Below are positions 24,083-31,938 of a stretch of 64,000 nt of DNA, in pieces. The position numbers and the translations under genes are program-made. Each line of letters opens with the position of its first letter. Position 1 is the stretch's first letter. The notes under the pieces are model-generated. The model searched no databases. It saw nothing but the letters and a program-made list of their open reading frames with translations, and was not told the origin of the DNA. The DNA comes from Actinoplanes sp. TBRC 11911 (lineage in GTDB: Bacteria; Actinomycetota; Actinomycetes; Mycobacteriales; Micromonosporaceae): positions 1 through 64,000 of the forward strand of contig NZ_JABBNC010000012.1 of assembly GCF_012933445.1 (NCBI RefSeq), given 5' to 3'.

Positions 24083-25153
24083 TCATGCCTTCCAGAGGTC
24101 CTGGTTCGCCTCGTACATCTCGCGCAGGATCGCCGGCACGTCGTAGGTCATCCGCCAGTCCGGGAAGTGCTCCTCGAACCGTGCCGTGCTGGACACCCAC
24201 CACTGGTGATCGCCGGTGCGGGCCTGGTCGACGTAGTCGGTGCGCGCCTCCAGCCCGGTGATCTCCTCCGCGATCTTGAACGCCTCGATGTGGCTGCAGT
24301 TGGAGAACCGCCCGCCGCCCATGTTGTAGACCTCGGCGACCCGCGGCGCGCGGTAGAACGCCTCGAACGCCGAGACCAGGTCGTGCGAGTGGATGGCATC
24401 GCGGACCATTTTCCCCTTGTAGCCGTAGATGTGGTAAACGCGCTGCTCCATCACACAGCGCATCACGTACGCCAGGAAGCCGTGCAGTTCGGCGGCGGAG
24501 TGACCCGGTCCGGTCAGCGTGCCGCCGCGCATCACCGCGGTGGGCATGTCGAAGTACCGTCCGTACTCCTGGACCATCACGTCGGCGGCGACCTTGCTGG
24601 CCCCGAACACCGAGTGCAGCGTCTGGTCGATCGACATGTCCTCGGTGATGCCGCCGAACCACTGGTGGTCGGTCGGCAGCTCGTAACGCGTCTCCTGCTC
24701 GATCAGCGGAAGGCGGTTGGGCGTGTCCCCGTACACCTTGTTGGTCGAAGTGAAGATGAACGGCGCGTCCGGGCAGTGCTGGCGGACGGCCTCGAGCATG
24801 TTGAGCGTGCCGACCGCGTTCACGTCGAAGTCGGTGAACGGCTCGCGGGCGGCCCAGTCGTGGCTCGGCTGCGCGGCCGCGTGAATGATCAGGGCGACGT
24901 CGCGCCCCAGCTTCGCGAACAGCTTGTTGAGCCCATCGCGATCGCGGATGTCCAGGTCATGGTGGGTGTAGCGGTCGCCGACCTCCTTCTTGAGGCGGTC
25001 CAGGTTCCACTTGGTGGACCCGTCCGACCCGAAGAAGTAGCCGCGCATGTCGTTGTCGACACCGACGACGTCCATGCCCAGCCCGGCGAAGTGCCGCACC
25101 GACTCCGACCCGATCAACCCCGCCGACCCGGTAACCACGACCACACTGCTCAT
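24083..25153 (-). CDS. NAD-dependent epimerase (CDP-paratose 2-epimerase-like)
   Basis: 356 residues, extended short-chain dehydrogenase fold. VTGSAGLIGSES is the NAD-binding glycine motif; NDMRGYFFG, STNKVYGD and HSVFGASKVAADV are the pattern of the tyvelose/paratose 2-epimerase branch, in which I recall that Phe stands where most members have the catalytic Tyr of YxxxK. It acts on a nucleotide-linked sugar in the cytoplasm, for cell-surface glycan or natural-product sugar. ATG at 25153 has GGAGG 6 nt upstream. No glycosyltransferase or other sugar gene is adjacent, so the substrate is open. Confidence 0.85.
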   Translation of the reverse strand: MSSVVVVTGSAGLIGSESVRHFAGLGMDVVGVDNDMRGYFFGSDGSTKWNLDRLKKEVGDRYTHHDLDIRDRDGLNKLFAKLGRDVALIIHAAAQPSHDWAAREPFTDFDVNAVGTLNMLEAVRQHCPDAPFIFTSTNKVYGDTPNRLPLIEQETRYELPTDHQWFGGITEDMSIDQTLHSVFGASKVAADVMVQEYGRYFDMPTAVMRGGTLTGPGHSAAELHGFLAYVMRCVMEQRVYHIYGYKGKMVRDAIHSHDLVSAFEAFYRAPRVAEVYNMGGGRFSNCSHIEAFKIAEEITGLEARTDYVDQARTGDHQWWVSSTARFEEHFPDWRMTYDVPAILREMYEANQDLWKA

Positions 25154-25579
25154 CAAGACCTCCGCAAAAGGTGCCGCAACGGCCCGAGGTTACCGCCCGC
25201 GCCGGCCCACCCTTTCCGCACCCGCCGCCCCTGGCACGGTATGGGGACTCAAGCGCGCGACCGGCGCCGCCGGGCCGTTGCCGCGACCCGGACGGCTCAT
25301 CGCTACCTCCTCGAACCCGCTACCGACCTGTTTCTGCCGGGACTGCATAACTCCAGTGTCGGGCGAATTTCCGTGGATAATCGTGCCGATTCACCAGACG
25401 CGAATTGTGCTCACGGTCAACGATGCTGGATCCCGACGGCAGATTTCCGCAGGCGTCGGCGAGACGGCAACGCCGAGATGGCAGGATGTGGCCTGAAAAC
25501 ACCACATACACGAGGGTGGTACGCCCGATTTGCGAGGTCTGGCGTGGCCAAATTCGTGTCTCGAGAATCGAGCGCTTCC
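25154..25579. other. Gene-free spacer of lower GC content
   Basis: 426 bp between the divergent epimerase and the small-protein gene. The part from about 25340 to 25590 is visibly richer in A and T than its surroundings. No convincing gene; just before the next start there is a short inverted repeat CTCGAG-AAT-CGAG. It probably holds the promoters of both neighbours. Confidence 0.5.
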
Positions 25580-25825
25580 ATGGATACTAGCAAGAGCATC
25601 GCCGACGACCTCGCCGGGGATTCCGTCATCGTCGCGTCGCGCGCGGTCGCCAACATCTGCAACACGGGTGCGTGCCCGACCGTGTACGAGAGCGGCCCGG
25701 CATCGGTCGTCGTGCAAGGATTCAAGGTCTCGGCGGACCGCGTGGGCATCGATCTCCCCGATGGGGAGACGCTCGTCGAGATCCCGCGCGAGCTGTTAGC
25801 CGAAGCGCTTCGTAACCTGTCCTAA
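25580..25825 (+). CDS. Small acidic protein paired with XRE regulator
   Basis: 81 residues, acidic, no signal peptide or membrane helix. It has a central NICNTGACPT stretch with two cysteines five apart and a C-terminus rich in Leu and Glu (ETLVEIPRELLAEALRNLS). I do not recognise a named family. Its position, directly ahead of an XRE-type regulator with a C-terminal sensor domain, copies the pairing of WhiJ-like regulators with small DUF397 proteins in streptomycetes, but the sequence is not DUF397. ATG at 25580 lacks a good ribosome-binding site. A hairpin follows at 25826-25850. Confidence 0.7.
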   Translation: MDTSKSIADDLAGDSVIVASRAVANICNTGACPTVYESGPASVVVQGFKVSADRVGIDLPDGETLVEIPRELLAEALRNLS

Positions 25826-25850
25826 TCACCGGCACGTCCGTCGCCGGTGA
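25826..25850 (+). terminator. Hairpin between small protein and XRE gene
   Basis: Perfect 8-bp stem TCACCGGC with GCCGGTGA and 9-nt loop, starting right after the stop codon of the small gene. No T-run follows, and the XRE start is only 25 bp further, so it is more likely a partial attenuator than a full stop. Confidence 0.45.
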
Positions 25851-25874
25851 ATTCGAGGAAGGGGGAGGTGACTG

Positions 25875-26780
25875 ATGTCGAATGAACCCTCCCCCGACTT
25901 CGTCGGGCCCGACTCCGACGAACCGGTCGGCGAGGCCCTCGCACGGATGCGGAAGGCACGGCGCCTGACCGGTGCCGAGCTGGCCGCCCAGGTCGCGATG
26001 AGTCAGCCGAAGATCTCTCGGATCGAACGCGGGCAGGTGCTCGCCGACCCGGCTGACATCGCACTGATCGCCCAGGTCCTCGGTGCCGACGAGGCCACGA
26101 TCGGTCGGCTGGTCGAGCGCACCGAGCGAGGTCACGACCGTCTGACCGATCTTCGGCCGACCTCGATCGACCTCTCGAACAGCCAGAAAGCGATGATCGA
26201 GTGGGAGTCGACGGCCCGCGAGACCCGGTGCTTCGAGTCGGTGGCCATCACTGGTCTTCTCCAGACCGGCGCCTACGCGCGCGCCGTGCTGCGGGGGTTT
26301 CAGCGCCTCGCGCAGGGAGGAACTACTCAGCCGTCGCAGGCATTGGTGGCCAAGGCGGTTGCCGAGCGGACACGGCGCCAGGAGATCCTCGCCGACCCCA
26401 CGAGGTCGTTTCGATTCGTGATGATCGAGTCAGTGTTCCGGAATCGGATCTGCTCGCCGGTCGACATGCTCGGTCAGATAGAGCATCTCCAGGATGTCGT
26501 GGAGACGTTTGACAACGTGGTGATCGGCATCGTCCCGGACATGGCACCGTTGCCGATTCCGCCGATGCACGGTTTCGCGCTGCTAGACGACAAGTTGGTC
26601 TCCATCGACGCGTTCAACACCGCGATGGTGTCCCGGGGCCGCCGCGACGTACAGCGGTACCGGCAGCTGTTCGACGCGTTCGAAAGCCTGGCCCAGACAG
26701 ACATCGCGGGCATCCTCACCAGGTACCGCAGGCTCTACATCGACCTGCTCCGCGACCTGGACGACCGCTCGGGGACCTGA
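25875..26780 (+). CDS. XRE-family regulator with DUF5753-like domain
   Basis: 301 residues. Residues 15-75 form an XRE helix-turn-helix (LTGAELAAQVAMSQPKISRIERG). The rest, with IEWESTARETRCFESVAITGLLQTGAYARAVL and the later FVMIESVFRNRIC and LLDDKLVSIDAF segments, is the DUF5753 domain common in actinomycete regulators of the WhiJ/AbaA-like type. ATG at 25875 sits behind a strong GGGGGAGGTGA. With the small protein upstream it probably forms a regulator/partner pair controlling development or secondary metabolism; that role is by analogy. Confidence 0.9.
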   Translation: MSNEPSPDFVGPDSDEPVGEALARMRKARRLTGAELAAQVAMSQPKISRIERGQVLADPADIALIAQVLGADEATIGRLVERTERGHDRLTDLRPTSIDLSNSQKAMIEWESTARETRCFESVAITGLLQTGAYARAVLRGFQRLAQGGTTQPSQALVAKAVAERTRRQEILADPTRSFRFVMIESVFRNRICSPVDMLGQIEHLQDVVETFDNVVIGIVPDMAPLPIPPMHGFALLDDKLVSIDAFNTAMVSRGRRDVQRYRQLFDAFESLAQTDIAGILTRYRRLYIDLLRDLDDRSGT

Positions 26781-26876
26781 CGACGGCGTCCGGGGTGATC
26801 GGACACACGTTGTTGGTGCCGGGCGTGCGGAGCAGAGTTGAGGGCTGTTGTGTAAGGAGCGAATGGAAGGCGGCAC

Positions 26877-28211
26877 ATGGCCCTGCGTCCCGGAGCCCGG
26901 GCCTGGGTGGTGTGGGCCGTCGGCCTCGCCGCGTACATCACGGCTGTCCTGAACCGCACGTCGCTCGGCGTCGCCGGGCTGGACGCGCAGTCCCGTTTCC
27001 ACGTCGGTGCCGGCGCTCTGGCCAGCTTTGCCGTGCTCCAGCTGCTCGTCTACGCCGGCCTGCAGGTTCCGGTCGGGCTGTTGCTGGATCGATTCGGCTC
27101 GCTGCGCCTGGTCGTCGCCGGTGGGCTGATCATGGCGAGTGGGCAGGTGCTGCTGGCCGTCGCGGGCGGCGTGGAGACCGCGGTCATCGCCCGCGTGCTG
27201 GTCGGTGCCGGCGACGCGATGACGTTCATCAGCGTGCTGCGGCTCGTGCCGCACTGGTTCCCCGGGCGACGCGTGCCCGTCCTGACCCAGCTCACCGCCC
27301 TGATGGGGCAGGCCGGCCAGGTGCTCAGCGCGGTTCCGCTGGCCGCGCTGCTCGCGACCCGGGGGTGGACCACCGCTTTCTTCGGCGCCGCCGGCGTCGG
27401 GGTGTTCGTGGTGCTGGCGGCGGTGGCCGCGTTGCGCGACACCCCGGAACGCCGGATCTCCCGTGGCCCGGCCGTCACGCTGCGCCAGGTCGCCCGGGAC
27501 GTGACCGGCGCGTGGCGGCATCCCGGCACCCGGCTCGGCCTGTGGTCGCATTTCACCACCCAGTTCTGCGGTACGGTCTTCGCGCTCATCTGGGGCTTCC
27601 CGTTCCTCATCGCCGGTGAGGGGCTGAGCCGTGGCGAGGCGAGCGCGCTGCTCACCGTGTTCGTGCTGGTGGGCATGGCGACCGGCCCGGTGATGGGGAT
27701 CCTGGTGCAGCGGTATCCGCTGCGCCGGTCCTGGCTGGTGCTGGGCGTGGTCGGCGCGAACGCGGCCGCCTGGGCGCTGGTGATCGCGTGGCCGGGTCAC
27801 GCGCCGATTCCGGTCCTGGTGCTGCTCGTCGCCGCGCTGGGCGTCGGCGGTCCCGGTTCGGTGATCGGCTTCGACTACGCGCGCACGTTCAACCCGCCGA
27901 ACCGGCTCGGCACCGCGACCGGCGTCGTCAACGTGGGCGGGTTCTTCGCCTCGCTGGTGACCATCGAGCTGATCGGCCTGATCCTGGACGCGCGCACCGG
28001 CGGGCGGGCCGACTACGACATTCACGACTTCAAGATCGCGATGTCCGTCCAATTTCTCGTGATGGCCGTCGGGGTGATCGGCATCCTGCGAAGCCGCAGC
28101 CTGGCGCGCCGGCGGATGGCCGAGGAGGGCGTGGTGGTCCGGCCGCTGCGCGAGATCCTCGCGGAACGACGTGTTTTGACCCGGACGCGCGCGGTAAAGG
28201 CCAAAACCTGA
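26877..28211 (+). CDS. MFS transporter
   Basis: 444 residues, 12 predicted membrane helices. The loop after helix 2 reads LDRFGSLRLV, a loose form of motif A, and AALGVGGPGSVIGFDYARTF in the C-terminal half resembles nitrate/anion and organic-acid carriers more than drug exporters. A 60-residue basic cytoplasmic tail ends the protein. Start ATG at 26877 with GGAAGG upstream. No regulator or enzyme nearby hints at the substrate. Confidence 0.85.
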   Translation: MALRPGARAWVVWAVGLAAYITAVLNRTSLGVAGLDAQSRFHVGAGALASFAVLQLLVYAGLQVPVGLLLDRFGSLRLVVAGGLIMASGQVLLAVAGGVETAVIARVLVGAGDAMTFISVLRLVPHWFPGRRVPVLTQLTALMGQAGQVLSAVPLAALLATRGWTTAFFGAAGVGVFVVLAAVAALRDTPERRISRGPAVTLRQVARDVTGAWRHPGTRLGLWSHFTTQFCGTVFALIWGFPFLIAGEGLSRGEASALLTVFVLVGMATGPVMGILVQRYPLRRSWLVLGVVGANAAAWALVIAWPGHAPIPVLVLLVAALGVGGPGSVIGFDYARTFNPPNRLGTATGVVNVGGFFASLVTIELIGLILDARTGGRADYDIHDFKIAMSVQFLVMAVGVIGILRSRSLARRRMAEEGVVVRPLREILAERRVLTRTRAVKAKT

Positions 28212-28242
28212 CCCTGTACGCCGCCAACAGTTAGTGGAGGAC

Positions 28243-29091
28243 ATGACCGAGCACGCGCCGGAGCGGATCTGGTCCAATATCGACATCCCCAAGACCCTCG
28301 CCGGAGTTCTGGCCGCCGTGTCGGCCGCGGTGATCGGTTCCTTCCTCGGAGTAGCGGGCACCCTGGCCGGCGCGGCGATCGCCAGCCTCGTCGGAACCCT
28401 CGGCACCGAGTTCTACACGCGAGGCATCGACCGAGGTCGCAAGAAACTCAAATCGACGTTCGTGGCGGCACCCGCCGCGGTGGGCACGCCGCCGGTGCGG
28501 GCCGCGCACTCGCCCGCGTCCCAGCTGGAGGCGCCGGGCGTGTATCGGGCCTCGGCCTCGGTGCCCACGCCCGCCGCCCCGCGCCAGTTCCGCTGGGGTC
28601 GCGCGGTCGCCGTGGCCGCCGCTTTCTTCGTGCTGGCGGTGGCGTTGCTGACGGTCTTCGAGCTGGTCACGCACCGGTCGATCGCCGACGCGGTGGGCAG
28701 CGGCAGCGGCAAGAGCACGACGATCGGCAGCGTCCTGACCGGCCATGACCGCCGGCAGGCGCCCGCGGAATCGCCGACGCCCGCCGACTCCGGCTCGCCG
28801 ACGCCGTCGCAGTCGACCGACCCGCAGCAGGGCGGCCGGCCGACGACCGAGGCCCCGCCGACGCAGCAGCCGACGACCGAGCCGCCGACCCAGACGACCG
28901 AACCCCCGACGCAGGGCCCCACCGGCCAGAGCGGCACGGGCACCGGCCAGGACGGAACGAACAACCAGGGCGGCACCGGCTTCCAGGGCGGCGGCACCGG
29001 CCAGGGCGGAAGCACCGGCCAAGGGGGAAGCGCCGTTCAGGGTGGCGCCCGTTTCCAGGGCGGGACGACGCCGGGGCCCGATCAGGAGTAG
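28243..29091 (+). CDS. Membrane protein with low-complexity Thr/Pro and Gly/Gln tail
   Basis: 282 residues. A hydrophobic segment near residues 18-50 (glycine-alanine rich) and a second membrane helix near 118-138 leave a C-terminal tail of about 140 residues. The tail changes from Ser/Pro/Thr-rich repeats (TEAPPTQQPTTEPPTQ) to Gly/Gln repeats (GGTGFQGGGTGQGGSTGQGG). Such tails often cross the cell wall. I recognise no family. I chose ATG at 28243 behind GGAGG; GTG at 28234 is also possible. It is followed after 9 bp by the DinB gene. Confidence 0.7.
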   Translation: MTEHAPERIWSNIDIPKTLAGVLAAVSAAVIGSFLGVAGTLAGAAIASLVGTLGTEFYTRGIDRGRKKLKSTFVAAPAAVGTPPVRAAHSPASQLEAPGVYRASASVPTPAAPRQFRWGRAVAVAAAFFVLAVALLTVFELVTHRSIADAVGSGSGKSTTIGSVLTGHDRRQAPAESPTPADSGSPTPSQSTDPQQGGRPTTEAPPTQQPTTEPPTQTTEPPTQGPTGQSGTGTGQDGTNNQGGTGFQGGGTGQGGSTGQGGSAVQGGARFQGGTTPGPDQE

Positions 29092-29100
29092 ACACGAGGC

Positions 29101-29604
29101 ATGGACGCCAAGGACATCCTGATCGACGGCTTAGAGCGCCTGCCCCGCAACGTGCACATCGCGGCCCGCCGGCTGACCCCCGAGCAGTTACATTGGGCCC
29201 CGGCCCCGGGCGCCAACACGATCGGCTGGCTGATCTGGCACCTCACCCGCATCCAGGACGACCACGTCTCCGAGGTGATGGGCGAGGAGCAGGTGTACGC
29301 CACCGGGGACTGGCCGGAGCGCTTCGGCCAGAAAGACCCGACGGACACCGGCTGGGGGCACACCCCCGCGCAGGTTTCCTCGGTACGCCCGGAGAGCGTC
29401 GAGGTCCTGGAGGGCTACTACGGCGCGGTGCACGAGCGGACCCTGCGCTACCTCCGCGGCCTGACCGACGACGACCTGGACCGCGTGGTCGACCGGAACT
29501 GGGACCCGCCGGTCACCTTGGGCGTCCGCCTGGTCAGCGTCATCGACGACGACGCGCAGCACGCCGGGCAGGCCGCGTACGTGCGCGGCCTGCTCGAGCA
29601 CTGA
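29101..29604 (+). CDS. DinB-family (mycothiol-transferase-like) protein
   Basis: 167 residues, four-helix DinB bundle. The metal-binding histidines are visible in WLIWHLTRIQDDH near residue 47 and DDDAQHAGQAAYVRGL near the end. Many actinobacterial members use mycothiol or bacillithiol to modify reactive compounds; the exact substrate is unknown. Its stop overlaps the start of the next gene (TGATG), so they are translated together. Confidence 0.9.
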   Translation: MDAKDILIDGLERLPRNVHIAARRLTPEQLHWAPAPGANTIGWLIWHLTRIQDDHVSEVMGEEQVYATGDWPERFGQKDPTDTGWGHTPAQVSSVRPESVEVLEGYYGAVHERTLRYLRGLTDDDLDRVVDRNWDPPVTLGVRLVSVIDDDAQHAGQAAYVRGLLEH

Positions 29605-30467
29605 TGGCCGAGCAGACCGCCAGTCGTACGGCGGTGCTCGTCTGCCAGGGGCGGGCGGTGGCGGACGGCCGGTACGCGGTGGGTCGTTTCGCCGATCCGA
29701 CCGCGCGGAAGCTGCTGCGGGCGGACGAGCGGGAGCAGGTCCGGCAGGTGGGCGCGGACGAGCCGCCGAAGGAGCTGGGCGGCCGGATGGCGTACGAGAT
29801 GATCAAAGCGGGTGCGCTGCTCATCGTGGCCCGGACGGTGGCCATCGACGACGCCGTCGTCGCGCACGAGGGGCCGCAGGTGGTGATCCTCGGGGCCGGG
29901 CTGGACGGGCGCGCCTGGCGGATGGACGCGCTGGCCGGCGTGCCGGTCTTCGAGGTCGATCAGCCCGCGTCGCAGCGCGACAAACGGGACCGTGCCGAGG
30001 CGCTGCCCGCCGGCCGCGCGCCACGTTACGTGCCGGTCGACTTCGGCGAGGACGACCTGGGTGAGGCGCTGGAGGCGGCCGGCCACGACGCGCGGACGCC
30101 GACCACCTGGGTGTGGGAGGGCGTGGTGCCGTACCTGACCCGCGACGAGGTCACCGCGACGGTGGCCGGCGTCGCCGAGCGGTCCGCGCCGGGGAGCCGC
30201 CTGATCGTGAACTACCAGGCGCCGTCGGTGACCGGGGTGATCGCGCGGCGGCTCATCGGCGGTGCGATGCGGCGCGCGAATCCGTGGGCGGCCGAGCCGT
30301 GGCGCTCCGCGTGGAGCGCCTCCGGCATGTCCGGGCTGCTGGCCCGGTACGGCTTCGTGGTGCGCGACGACCACGACCTGCTCGCCACGGCGGTGACGCT
30401 GGACGCGCCGACCGGCCCGCGGACCAGTCAGCGCAACGCCCGCGTCGCCGTCGCCGACAAGGCGTGA
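29604..30467 (+). CDS. SAM-dependent methyltransferase (LCM/TIGR00027 type)
   Basis: 287 residues. QVVILGAGLDGRAWRM is the SAM-binding loop, VFEVDQPASQRDKR the acidic ribose-binding strand and TTWVWEGVVPYLT the catalytic-region motif of the leucine-carboxyl-methyltransferase-like family, which is greatly expanded in actinomycetes. Targets are mostly unknown (O-methylation of small molecules). ATG at 29604 overlaps the DinB stop codon. Cytoplasmic. Confidence 0.9.
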   Translation: MAEQTASRTAVLVCQGRAVADGRYAVGRFADPTARKLLRADEREQVRQVGADEPPKELGGRMAYEMIKAGALLIVARTVAIDDAVVAHEGPQVVILGAGLDGRAWRMDALAGVPVFEVDQPASQRDKRDRAEALPAGRAPRYVPVDFGEDDLGEALEAAGHDARTPTTWVWEGVVPYLTRDEVTATVAGVAERSAPGSRLIVNYQAPSVTGVIARRLIGGAMRRANPWAAEPWRSAWSASGMSGLLARYGFVVRDDHDLLATAVTLDAPTGPRTSQRNARVAVADKA

Positions 30468-30468
30468 C

Positions 30469-31935
30469 TCAGGTCGAGGAGGGCTCGGCGAACGGCAGGC
30501 GCACCTGGAACCTGGTGTCGCCGGGCTCGGACTCGACGGTGATGTCGCCGCCGTGGCCGTTGACCACGATCCGGCGGGAGATGTCCAGGCCGAGGCCGGT
30601 GCCCTCGCCGACCGCCTTCGTGGTGAAGAACGGTTCGAAGACCCGCTTCTTGACCTCCGCCGGAATGCCCGGTCCGGTGTCCTCGATCGCGACGACCAGG
30701 TCGTCGTCCTCGCGGTAGGTGTGCACGGTCAGTGTGCCCACGCCGTTCATCGCCTGGACCGCGTTGTCGATCAGGTTCGTCCAGACCTGGTTCAGCTCGG
30801 CCGGGTGCGCCGGGATCTGGGGCAGCGAGCGGTCGTACTCCTTGACCACCTTGACCCCGTTACCGATCTTGTGGTTGAGCATGACCAGCGTGCTGTCCAG
30901 GCCGGCGTGCACGTCGATCCACTGGTGCGCGGCGCGGTCCATCTGTGAGTACTGCTTCGCGGCGGACACCAGCGACGACACCCGGCCGGTGGCGTCCTCG
31001 ATGTCGCTCATCAGCTGCTCGGTCTCCAGGGCGTAGCCGAGCCAGTGGGTGGCCTGGTCGAGCAGTTCCGGCGAGCCGACCTTCGCCTCGATGTCGTTGA
31101 GGCACGCCACGTCGAGCCCGGCCTGCGCGAACACCGGCGCGATGTCCCAGCTGCCGGTGATGTTGCGCTTGTCCAGCCAGTCGCCCAGCTCGTCCTCCAG
31201 GTCGGCGGCCTCCATGGCGGTCATCGGCTTGGCCTTCGCGGCCTTCTCGATGACCTCCTCCTGCAGCTCGACCAGCGCGTCCAGGCGGTCCGGCGGGACG
31301 TTGCCGGCGGCCAGCATGCCCAGCTTGTGCCGCATGCCGGCGACCCGCTGGCGGAGCGCGGCGGCGGCCCGGGACGCGGCGGCGGCCGGATTGTTCAGCT
31401 CGTGCATGAGTCCGGCGGAGAGCGCGCCCAGCGCGGCGAGGCGCTGCCGCTCGCTGACCGCGGCCTGCCGGTCCCGCATCCCCAGCATCAGGCCCTCGAG
31501 CAGGTGGATCGCCATCGGGAACCACTCGCGCATCAGGTGGCCAAAGTCGGCAGCGGAGAGCACGAAGAAGTCGGAGTCGTCCAGCGCCCGCATGGTCGCC
31601 GCGTACTTGCGGGGCACGCCGTCGTCGCGCAGGTAGGCGTGGGTCGCGCCCATGTAGACGCCGCGCTGCTCGGTGCGGGTGGTCTGGACATCGTCCTGGC
31701 CGACCCGGCGGTACAGCGCGATGGTGCCGCTGAGCAGCACGAAGAACTGTGTCGCCTCGTCGCCCTCACGCAGCACCGTGCCGCCGGCCGGCATGTGCAT
31801 CGTGCAGCCGCGGGCGGAGATCCACTCGAGCTGCTCGTCGGTCAGCTTCTCGAACAGGAACAGGGTGCGGAGCTCGGCGGGTGTCAACTGGCCGGGTTCG
31901 CAGGGAACAAGCTTGACCTCGTCCGTGTCAGCCAT
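30469..31935 (-). CDS. Soluble histidine kinase with N-terminal cyclic-nucleotide-binding domain
   Basis: 488 residues, no membrane helix. Residues 20-140 form a cNMP-binding (CAP-like) beta-roll (MPAGGTVLREGDEATQFFVLLSG). His178 in GLMHELNNPAAAA is the phosphorylation site; the ATPase domain shows NLIDNAVQAM (N box), DTGPGIP (G1), FEPFFTTK (F) and GEGTGLGLDI (G2). It lies 3 bp after the receiver-flavoprotein gene in the same transcript, so that receiver is its likely partner. The signal would be a soluble ligand of the cNMP-like domain. Start ATG at 31935. Confidence 0.92.
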   Translation of the reverse strand: MADTDEVKLVPCEPGQLTPAELRTLFLFEKLTDEQLEWISARGCTMHMPAGGTVLREGDEATQFFVLLSGTIALYRRVGQDDVQTTRTEQRGVYMGATHAYLRDDGVPRKYAATMRALDDSDFFVLSAADFGHLMREWFPMAIHLLEGLMLGMRDRQAAVSERQRLAALGALSAGLMHELNNPAAAASRAAAALRQRVAGMRHKLGMLAAGNVPPDRLDALVELQEEVIEKAAKAKPMTAMEAADLEDELGDWLDKRNITGSWDIAPVFAQAGLDVACLNDIEAKVGSPELLDQATHWLGYALETEQLMSDIEDATGRVSSLVSAAKQYSQMDRAAHQWIDVHAGLDSTLVMLNHKIGNGVKVVKEYDRSLPQIPAHPAELNQVWTNLIDNAVQAMNGVGTLTVHTYREDDDLVVAIEDTGPGIPAEVKKRVFEPFFTTKAVGEGTGLGLDISRRIVVNGHGGDITVESEPGDTRFQVRLPFAEPSST

Positions 31936-31938
31936 GGG

